Positions 1 through 4,901 of a DNA stretch of 6,428 nucleotides are shown here, piece by piece. The stretch covers positions 4,447 to 10,874 of the forward strand of contig DOTV01000199.1 of the NCBI GenBank assembly GCA_003520925.1, written 5' to 3'. The notes beneath the pieces were generated by a model. That model did not search any database and had not been told where the DNA came from. It worked only from the letters and a program-made list of their open reading frames with translations. Position numbers and translations under genes: made by a program. Origin of the DNA: Bacteroidales bacterium (GTDB taxonomy: Bacteria > Bacteroidota > Bacteroidia > Bacteroidales > VadinHA17). Position 1 is the first letter of the stretch; every line of letters starts with the position of its first letter.

Positions 1-18
1 CGAATCCCCCTCTCTCCG
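1..18 (+). tRNA. 3' end of a tRNA gene, probably tRNA-Ser (truncated by window edge)
   Basis: The first 18 bases fit the end of a bacterial tRNA exactly. CGAAT (1-5) is the last five bases of a TTCGAAT T-loop, CCCCC (6-10) is the 3' side of a 5-bp T-stem, TCTCTCC (11-17) is the 3' side of a 7-bp acceptor stem, and G18 is the discriminator base. The implied acceptor 5' strand is GGAGAGA. That strand together with a G discriminator is what I expect of bacterial, especially Bacteroidota, tRNA-Ser. The next bases are CAAAG, so CCA is not encoded and must be added after transcription. The anticodon lies outside the window, so the serine identity is an inference and the isoacceptor is unknown. Confidence 0.75.
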
Positions 19-150
19 CAAAGTCAAATTATTCCCTCAGCGAAGCTGGGGGATTTTTATTTTCTGAGCTTTCCAAACGCAGTTTGAGAAAGCTCATGAA
101 AATAAAAAGACCCTGCGAGTGAAACGAGTAAGGGAATAATTTGACTTTGC
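18..150. repeat. 133-bp imperfect palindrome abutting the tRNA 3' end
   Basis: The outer arms are a perfect 20-bp inverted repeat (18-37 with 131-150). A second arm pair (54-73 with 88-108) matches over 20 positions with one bulged T at 97. The core is a 5-bp stem (CAAAC 74-78 with GTTTG 82-86) around the 3-nt loop 79-81. Between outer and inner arms the two sides differ: 38-53 forms its own hairpin with 34-37, while 109-130 is unrelated sequence carrying a CGAGT direct repeat. Each strand, read inward, gives ATTCCCT, then a GGG-ending segment, then TTTTTATTTTC, so the element looks terminator-like in both directions. The outer arm starts on the tRNA discriminator base. It could be a bidirectional terminator, a small palindromic repetitive element or a remnant of insertion at the tRNA end. 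It encodes no protein. Confidence 0.85.
34..63 (+). terminator. Intrinsic terminator downstream of the tRNA
   Basis: CCCTCAGC (34-41) pairs with GCTGGGGG (45-52) around a GAA loop, giving an 8-bp GC-rich stem with one T-G wobble. It is followed at once by ATTTTTATTTT, a good U-tract. It begins 16 bases after the tRNA end, so ending the tRNA transcript is its most likely job. It overlaps the left half of the larger palindrome, which offers an alternative fold in which the U-tract pairs with the A-rich inner arm. Confidence 0.65.
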
Positions 151-324
151 TGGGATCTCCCCCAGGGATCAACGAAGTTAATCCCCTATATTAACCCACC
201 CCGCAGGGAATCGCCGCAAGCAATCCCGAATCATGTGCTCACCCCTGCCCCTCTATCAGCAGTCGAAGGAAAGAGGGATTAAATTTTTAATTAATTTCTG
301 AAAATCTTAGTCTGAGAGTTCTAC
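151..324. other. Non-coding C-rich spacer with small hairpins
   Basis: I see no gene in this stretch. It is C-rich up to about 260 and then AT-rich. Two short stems are visible: CTGGG (150-154) with CCCAG (161-165), and GTTAAT (177-182) with ATTAAC (190-195) around a C-rich loop. It is the DNA downstream of the minus-strand lipoprotein gene, but no convincing terminator for that gene is visible. Confidence 0.5.
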
Positions 325-717
325 TTAGAATGATGCTTGTACCAGCACATTATTCTCATACCTGTAATTGCTAAGCCTGTAAACATCAGATGAATCGTTT
401 TCGATCTGGTATTCCCAATTGCCAAAGGGTCCGGGAGCGGAATACATTCTTTTTATGTAGATCTTTTCACCGGGTTCGAATTTACACTCTTTACCGAACG
501 CAGAAATCTTCCCGAATGAGTTAAACTGGGTTGTTCTGATCCAGATTAGGTTTGTACCGCCGAAAACCTCTGGACCGGTGTGGCGAAAATCGATGTAATT
601 CCCGATATATCTTCGTGAAACTGACAAACTGGTATTTCTTAGATATGAGTAGGATTTTTTTTCTGAAGTACATGAGAAAAGCAGAGGTATGAGCATTAAA
701 AATAAAATACGTTTCAT
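325..717 (-). CDS. Small orphan lipoprotein, 130 aa
   Basis: I do not recognise the family. The start is set at 717 rather than at the upstream in-frame ATG (753), because from 717 the protein opens with a textbook lipoprotein signal: MKR, a hydrophobic run (residues 4-14), and the lipobox LFSC with Cys16 as the predicted lipidated residue. The 12 residues added by the longer start would put acidic residues ahead of the signal. The mature part (about 115 residues) is rich in aromatic residues, Asn and Ser, and looks like a compact beta-rich domain. Visible blocks are YIGNYIDFRHTGPE (37-50), GGTNLIWIRTT (53-63), a second Cys at 78, and WEYQIENDSSDVYRLSNY (101-118). It is probably anchored to the outer or inner membrane facing the periplasm. 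It has no close partner: the next gene on its strand starts 2 kb upstream, so it is likely transcribed alone. Confidence 0.75.
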   Translation of the reverse strand: MKRILFLMLIPLLFSCTSEKKSYSYLRNTSLSVSRRYIGNYIDFRHTGPEVFGGTNLIWIRTTQFNSFGKISAFGKECKFEPGEKIYIKRMYSAPGPFGNWEYQIENDSSDVYRLSNYRYENNVLVQASF

Positions 718-1307
718 ATCCGGTTCAGTTAATAAAAAACATTCTTTTGACAATATTAAATGTTCGTTCGGCTCGCCAGTTTTGGGCTGCGTTTAATACT
801 TAAAATTACGGATCAGAAAGCTCTTTTGGAATATGATATCAGCCGATTAGTGAGGAGATGATTCAGTTTTGGAGTTACTTCATCACTTAGGTCAGGATGT
901 TGATTTACAGTAATAAACCGGTAGTAAAAAGATAAGGGATATTCATCAAAAACGTCCAAATATTTACGAAGAATGATGAATAAATGTAGATTCCCGGGTT
1001 ACCGGACCTGCTAAAGCATTAATTATCTGTAAATTAGAAAAGAACAGCCTTCTCTATTTTGAAAAATGCCTTTTTGATATACGAAGGGATTTAGATGACA
1101 AGATCCGGTAATACAGAAAGGTTATGGTACCAAGACAAAACCTCTAAATCGCATAATTGCAAAACAATTCAGCACATTTTAAAAATTTTTTCGAAGTTTT
1201 TCAAAATGTCCCCCATAAAGTTTATTTTAACTGCAATTTGTTATATTATGTCAATCCCTTAAATCTGGGGAGAGTGCTAAAAGATTCAGTTGGTTCGATC
1301 GTTATAA
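718..1307. other. 590-bp gap with no intact gene; possible decayed reading frame
   Basis: No intact gene is visible on either strand. One plus-strand frame reads like broken protein: 854-910 gives GDDSVLELLHHLGQDVDLQ, then two stops; 917-973 gives a segment ending IHQKRPNIYEE, then two stops; 980-1108 is open for 43 codons with a Lys/Glu/Leu-rich sequence. An adjacent frame (about 785-853) could supply an upstream piece ending ISRLVRR. This might be a dead gene, but AT-rich DNA produces such runs by chance, and I cannot assign a family. The gap also contains an AT-rich hairpin at 1174-1209. It holds the promoter of the lipoprotein gene, which I could not place with confidence. Confidence 0.4.
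1174..1209. repeat. AT-rich hairpin downstream of the amidohydrolase gene
   Basis: ACATTTTAAAAA (1174-1185) is the reverse complement of TTTTTCAAAATGT (1197-1209) except for a bulged C at 1202, giving a 12-bp stem with an 11-nt loop. It lies about 100 bp beyond the stop of the minus-strand amidohydrolase. The stem is almost all A/T, so it is a poor classical terminator. It may protect an mRNA end or may be incidental. Confidence 0.45.
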
Positions 1308-2768
1308 TTATTTAATGGTTCCACGCAATGGTTTTCCCGGGTAAATGTCCTCCAGCAACTGACCGTTTCTAACAATCACATTTCCATTTACAATGACATA
1401 TGATATCCCTCTGGAATATTTCGCCGGTTCCTCATATGTTGCTTGATCAAGGATGTTTTCAGGATCAAAAATGGTTATATCTGCATCGGCTCCGACGCAT
1501 ATGCGGCCTTTTTTCTTAAATGCGGGAGCAATTTTCTCAAGCCTTTTTGCCGGCATAAGCGTAATCTTACTCAATCCCTCATTAAGGGACATAAGCTTCT
1601 CCTCCCTGACATATTTTCCCAGAACCCTTGCAAAAGTCCCTGTTCCCCGTGGATGCCCTTTTCCTTCTGTCAGTATCCCGTCGCTGGCAATGATAACTTT
1701 CGGATCAGCAACAGTTGATTCTACAACTTCGTCAGGGATTGAATGGGCGATTACCATTCCTCCCGATTTCCTATATCTGGCAAAACTCTCAGCATTAAGC
1801 CGTTCTCCGGTTTCAGCCCATTGCAGATCGCTATAAGTTATCCCGAAGGATTCCTGCCAGCCTTCATCATAAACGGCACTCTCAATTGTGGTTTGTGTGG
1901 CAGAATACGGATAACACTCTGCAGAAACATCAATCCCATGCAAATTTGCCTCTTTGATCATTTGAAGCAAACGGGGGGTATAGCTGAACCCCAGACTGGT
2001 TATATGAACAACATGCAGGGGAGCTCCGGTTATGGCGGATGCCGAAATAACTTCCTCCAGGGCTGTTATACAATTATTGGGTTCCTTAAGTCCTCCATAC
2101 CGCATATGCACGTAACATGGGACCTTGTATTTGCCTGCTATCCGGAACATTTCCAGAATTTCCCATTTTGTAGCAGCCGGAGTGTACATCAGACCGAATC
2201 CGACACCAAGCGCACCCCTGGTCAATCCCTTTTCAATTCCTTCCCCGAGTACTAAAATCTCAGCATCAGATGCTTCTTTTTTAACTGCATCGCCCACAGG
2301 TGCAAATCCACCCGGATCATGCATGATTTCCATTCTTAACGGAACATGACCAACACTTACTCCATAATTTATCAGAGCCTGTCCTTCCCTTTCCATGTAC
2401 CATTTGTCGACATCAGCAGTACCCATTTCAAGTTCAAGGGCAGTCGTAACACCATCAAGTACTTTGTATGTACAGTTTTCCTTGTCCTGTCCATGCTGAT
2501 GCATATCGATGAAACCTGGAGCAACAACAAGACCACCGGCATTAATTGTAGTTTTCCCTTTAATTGGCTTTTCAGTGATGGTGTGAACAGAACCTTCTTT
2601 TATCGCGATATTCCTGACTGCATCAAGATTTGATTCCGGATCAATAACTCTTCCGTTTAAAATAACAATATCATAGTCTTTTGTTGTTACGTATGGATTC
2701 CTGTTACATTGCTTGTTTAAAATGGCAACTGAAACAAGAATGATAAAGGCAGGCAATTTTCTCAGCAT
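1308..2768 (-). CDS. D-aminoacylase / D-glutamate deacylase-like amidohydrolase, exported
   Basis: This is a metal-dependent hydrolase of the amidohydrolase superfamily, nearest to N-acyl-D-amino-acid (D-glutamate) deacylases, which cleave the acyl group from N-acyl-D-amino acids. At 486 aa it has the family's usual length. Residues 1-20 form an N-terminal signal or membrane anchor; Cys21 could be lipidated, but NKQC is a poor lipobox. Residues 33-85 are the small beta domain opening the composite site (VILNGRVIDPES). The TIM barrel follows with metal-site motifs GFIDMHQHG (His90, His92), YVHMRYGG (His221), LHVVHITS (His252, His255) and the catalytic Asp in ASDG (Asp363), then the family signature HPRGTGTFARVLG (372-384). 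The C-terminal GADADITIFDP (426-436) is typical. At the position of the metal-ligand Cys of classical D-aminoacylase it reads LELEMG (111-116), with acidic residues instead, as I recall for the D-glutamate deacylase-like branch. Likely role: recycling D-amino acids from cell-wall or peptide debris outside the cytoplasm. The exact substrate is not certain. Confidence 0.85.
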   Translation of the reverse strand: MLRKLPAFIILVSVAILNKQCNRNPYVTTKDYDIVILNGRVIDPESNLDAVRNIAIKEGSVHTITEKPIKGKTTINAGGLVVAPGFIDMHQHGQDKENCTYKVLDGVTTALELEMGTADVDKWYMEREGQALINYGVSVGHVPLRMEIMHDPGGFAPVGDAVKKEASDAEILVLGEGIEKGLTRGALGVGFGLMYTPAATKWEILEMFRIAGKYKVPCYVHMRYGGLKEPNNCITALEEVISASAITGAPLHVVHITSLGFSYTPRLLQMIKEANLHGIDVSAECYPYSATQTTIESAVYDEGWQESFGITYSDLQWAETGERLNAESFARYRKSGGMVIAHSIPDEVVESTVADPKVIIASDGILTEGKGHPRGTGTFARVLGKYVREEKLMSLNEGLSKITLMPAKRLEKIAPAFKKKGRICVGADADITIFDPENILDQATYEEPAKYSRGISYVIVNGNVIVRNGQLLEDIYPGKPLRGTIK

Positions 2769-2806
2769 AATGAATTCATCTCATTTATCAAAACTCAAAG
2801 GAGCTT

Positions 2807-2839
2807 TAAATGTAAATAATAATTTCAATAAACTTCAAA
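2807..2839 (-). promoter_or_regulatory. Candidate Bacteroidota-type promoter for the amidohydrolase
   Basis: On the minus strand, TTTG (2839-2836) is followed after 21 nt by TACATTTA (2814-2807). This is close to the Bacteroides consensus TTTG at -33 and TAnnTTTG at -7, with one mismatch in the -7 box. It would start the transcript near 2800 and leave a leader of about 30 nt before the ATG at 2768. The match is short and the region is AT-rich, so a chance match is possible. Confidence 0.3.
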
Positions 2840-2878
2840 ATGAAATTTCTATGTAAATTGTGGTTAAAATACAATGAA

Positions 2879-3661
2879 ATGAAAATCGTCGATATAACAC
2901 CTGAAACTGAATATCAATATTTATGTTGTCTCGAAGAATGGTCGGACGATATGAAAGAAGCCGGCAGCTGTAAACAGAAGTGGTACGACCAGATGAAAGA
3001 AAAAGGGCTGAAAGTAAAGTTCGCTCTGGACGAAAACGATGTCATAGGCGGTATGATACAGTACCTCCCTGTTGAGCATTCAATTTTTGAAGGCAGAGAC
3101 CTGTATGTGGTGCTCTGCATATGGGTACACGGACATAAACAGGGACGCGGCGATTACAGGAAAAGAGGAATGGGTACTGCTTTACTTAAAGCTGCCGAAG
3201 ATGATGCAAAAAAACAGGGAGCAAACGGACTTGTAACCTGGGGATTAATAATTCCAGCATTCATGCGAGCCTCATGGTTCAGAAAATATGGTTATAAAAC
3301 AGTTGATAAGAGCGGAATCACGAGGCTGCTGTGGAAACCTTTCAATGAAAATGCTGTTCCGCCCCTTTTCAGAAAGCCTGTAAAAAAGCCTGAAAAAGGA
3401 AAAGATAAAGTCAACCTTACATTACTGAGGAATGGATGGTGCCAGTCGATGAACATAACCTGCGAAAGGGCAAAAAGAGCTGCACTGGATTTCCCGGGGA
3501 AAATTGATATACAGGAATTTGATACGACCAACATCAATATCCTGAATGAATGGGGTATCAATGATGCAGTTTACGTCGATGGGAAAGAGATAATGACAGG
3601 ACCTCCGATATCTTACGAAAAAATCAGAAGGAAGATCGAAAAAAGAGTTAAGAATTATTAA
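2879..3661 (+). CDS. GNAT N-acetyltransferase with C-terminal thioredoxin-like (YoaP-like) domain
   Basis: 260 aa from the ATG at 2879, which gives MKIVDITPET, a typical GNAT first strand. The in-frame ATG at 2840 would add 13 residues and cannot be excluded; neither has a Shine-Dalgarno site. Residues 1-155 are the GNAT domain, expected to transfer acetyl from acetyl-CoA to an amine; the acetyl-CoA loop is RKRGMG (94-99), followed by the helix TALLKAAEDDAKKQG. WFRKYGYK (133-140) is the usual GNAT ending. A Lys/Pro-rich linker (160-177) leads to a second domain (178-260) shaped like a thioredoxin fold: strand VNLTLLRNGWC (Cys187), helix, strand IDIQEFD, then WGINDAVYVDGKEI and a last helix. 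The redox CxxC is absent (WCQSMN) and the usual cis-proline before the DGK strand is missing. The layout resembles YoaP-like GNAT proteins. The substrate is unknown and the protein is probably cytoplasmic. It is transcribed away from the amidohydrolase. Confidence 0.82.
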   Translation: MKIVDITPETEYQYLCCLEEWSDDMKEAGSCKQKWYDQMKEKGLKVKFALDENDVIGGMIQYLPVEHSIFEGRDLYVVLCIWVHGHKQGRGDYRKRGMGTALLKAAEDDAKKQGANGLVTWGLIIPAFMRASWFRKYGYKTVDKSGITRLLWKPFNENAVPPLFRKPVKKPEKGKDKVNLTLLRNGWCQSMNITCERAKRAALDFPGKIDIQEFDTTNINILNEWGINDAVYVDGKEIMTGPPISYEKIRRKIEKRVKNY

Positions 3662-3673
3662 TGATTACAACGG

Positions 3674-3776
3674 CTCTGTGTCCCTCTGTGAGATCTCTGT
3701 GTCTCTCTGTGCAACTTCTTCAGGAGATCCTTCTATAACACAGAGTTACACAGAGGAAATACGGAGAAATACAGAG
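3674..3776. repeat. CTCTGTG/CACAGAG palindrome with a 21-nt period
   Basis: Four 17-base units are arranged symmetrically: 3674-3690 and 3695-3711 (CTCTGTGTCYCTCTGTG type), then inverted 3739-3755 and 3760-3776. On each side the units start 21 nt apart. The inner pair matches 15 of 17 as inverted repeats around a 27-nt loop; the outer pair matches 12 of 17. The element fills almost the whole gap between the convergent GNAT and prohibitin genes, so it may end transcription from both sides, although no U-tract is present. Its inner right unit is identical, inverted, to 4759-4775 on the other side of the prohibitin gene. Confidence 0.85.
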
Positions 3777-3779
3777 ATA

Positions 3780-4676
3780 TTATTTTGTATCCACCATAAT
3801 CGGAAGACCCTTCTCATTAGTCATTATTATCAATTTTGCATTCGGGGAATTAGTGATTGCTTTTATCATTTCGTATTGCAGAAGCCTGTCACTCAGTCCG
3901 GAGCTTAATATTTTCTGATAGTCGGCTATACCCTGAGCCTCAACTCTCTTCCTCTCAGCTTCCTGTCTCTCCTTCTGAAGAACAAATGTCATCTTCTGGG
4001 CCTCCTGTTCAGCATTTATCTTTGATTCAATGGCAGCCTTAACAGATTCAGGCAGAGTAAGATTCCTGATTAAAAGTTGTTCGAGCAAAAGCCCGCGCTC
4101 CTTGAAATTTGATTCAATAGCTGAAAAAATCCTATTCTGAAATTCATCTCTTTTTGTTGAGTATAATGATACCGCATCATAATAAACTGCATTATTCCTG
4201 ATCCCGGTTCTGCAGATAGGGCGAACAATAACATTCCTGTAATCAGTGCCCACCTCCTTGAGAATCCTAGGTGCTTCTGAAGGAACTACCTTATAAAGAA
4301 CTGTAAGATCGACAATCACCTCCAGTCCGTCTGCCGACAAAACACGTATTGCATCATCCCCCCTGACTGCACCCTCATCATGAACCCCTGACATTGTATA
4401 ATTCTCTGTTCTAATGTCGAACATGACAACCTTGACTAAAGGGTTAATAATATTCAATCCACTCTCCAGAATATTATTGCTCACCTTCCCGAACAACTTT
4501 TTCACACCCACCATTCCGGGCTCGACCTGCTTGACCGAGGCGAACAGTATCATCAACAGAAAGATCAGACCGGCTGCTGTGAGTACTTTTGATTTATTAT
4601 CCCGCATATAAGGAACGGTTTTGACAGCAAAAAGAGCTGTAATAATTATTATAATGCCGATTGTGATTAGTCCCAT
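3780..4676 (-). CDS. SPFH/prohibitin-family membrane protein, 298 aa
   Basis: Prohibitin/band 7 family protein, expected to assemble into large rings in the inner membrane that organise membrane domains or hold membrane proteases; its role in this organism is unknown. Two hydrophobic segments are present, residues 2-18 and 33-48, with a short basic stretch between them. The SPFH domain starts at VKQVEPGMVGVKKLFGKV (48-65) and runs to about 210, with the prohibitin-like blocks ESGLNIINPLVKVVMFDIRT (71-90), SADGLEVIVDLTVLYKV (114-130) and NLTLPESVKAAIESKINAEQEAQ (205-227). A coiled-coil helix follows (215-250, rich in Glu, Gln, Lys, Arg and Ala), then a C-terminal tail (KLIIMTNEKGLPIMVD). The start at 4676 puts the first hydrophobic segment directly at the N-terminus. 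The gene is convergent with GNAT, lies 225 bp downstream of the glycosidase gene on the same strand, and has repeat elements on both sides. Confidence 0.9.
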   Translation of the reverse strand: MGLITIGIIIIITALFAVKTVPYMRDNKSKVLTAAGLIFLLMILFASVKQVEPGMVGVKKLFGKVSNNILESGLNIINPLVKVVMFDIRTENYTMSGVHDEGAVRGDDAIRVLSADGLEVIVDLTVLYKVVPSEAPRILKEVGTDYRNVIVRPICRTGIRNNAVYYDAVSLYSTKRDEFQNRIFSAIESNFKERGLLLEQLLIRNLTLPESVKAAIESKINAEQEAQKMTFVLQKERQEAERKRVEAQGIADYQKILSSGLSDRLLQYEMIKAITNSPNAKLIIMTNEKGLPIMVDTK

Positions 4677-4758
4677 TACTTATTGTATTTAATGTTTTTA
4701 CTTCCAAATATTTTACCAAGGTAATCAGAAAAATAGAATATTTCAATCATTATAAATC

Positions 4759-4895
4759 CTCTGTGTAACTCTGTGCAATTTATGCCCCCAACTCCCTAAA
4801 GGGGGCTTTAGATCGAGCTGGATTTCAACCCCCCTTCAGGGGGGGGCTGGGGGGGCAAAAATCCGGAACACAGAGAAGCAAAGAGAGACACAGAG
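4759..4895. repeat. Second CTCTGTG/CACAGAG element, carrying an inner C/G-run palindrome
   Basis: The left arm CTCTGTGTAACTCTGTG (4759-4775) matches 13 of 17 as an inverted repeat of 4869-4885, and a further CACAGAG ends the right arm at 4895. The right arm opens with AACACAGAG (4867-4875), exactly as the right arm of the other element does at 3737-3745, and both end in CAGAGAT. Here the loop is not 27 nt but about 93 nt, and holds a separate palindrome. It occupies the gap between the glycosidase stop and the prohibitin promoter region. Confidence 0.8.
4784..4856. repeat. C-run/G-run double hairpin inside the CTCTGTG element
   Basis: Two hairpins stand side by side. GCCCCC (4784-4789) pairs with GGGGGC (4801-4806) around an 11-nt loop, and CCCCCC (4829-4834) pairs with the G8 run (4839-4846) around TTCA. 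The two hairpins are also inverted copies of each other: 4784-4808 resembles the reverse complement of about 4827-4856. The whole 73-bp unit is therefore a palindrome of palindromes. The G8 and G7 runs are extreme for this AT-rich DNA and could also form a G-quadruplex. I associate C-run/AAAG-run intergenic repeats of this sort with Bacteroidota genomes. Confidence 0.75.
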
Positions 4896-4901
4896 ATTTA
4901 A

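Noticed and set aside
2..283. Weak terminal inverted repeat: AATCCCCCTCTCTCC near 3-17 against GGAAAGAGGGATT near 267-279, suggesting a 280-bp miniature transposon.
   Set aside because: The left copy is explained as the tRNA T-stem and acceptor end, the match needs gaps, and no target-site duplication can be seen.
1..324. tRNA-end integration site with a second att copy of the tRNA 3' end.
   Set aside because: No direct repeat of 1-18 is found in the window; CTCCCCC at 158-163 is too short to count, and no integrase gene is present.
1443..2633. Several plus-strand open frames of 74-170 codons within 1308-2768.
   Set aside because: They lie opposite the amidohydrolase, whose minus-strand protein has full-length family motifs, and their translations show no domain-like pattern.
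2914..3561. Minus-strand open frames opposite the GNAT gene.
   Set aside because: They are antisense shadows; the plus-strand protein has the acetyl-CoA motif and intact domains.
3678..3908. Plus-strand 76-codon open frame starting in the CTCTGTG repeat.
   Set aside because: It translates repeat DNA and then runs antisense into the prohibitin gene, with no sign of a real protein.
3662..4895. CRISPR array suggested by short repeated CTCTGTG units.
   Set aside because: Units are 17 nt with 4-nt gaps and mirror orientation, without uniform repeats and unique spacers, and no cas genes are present.
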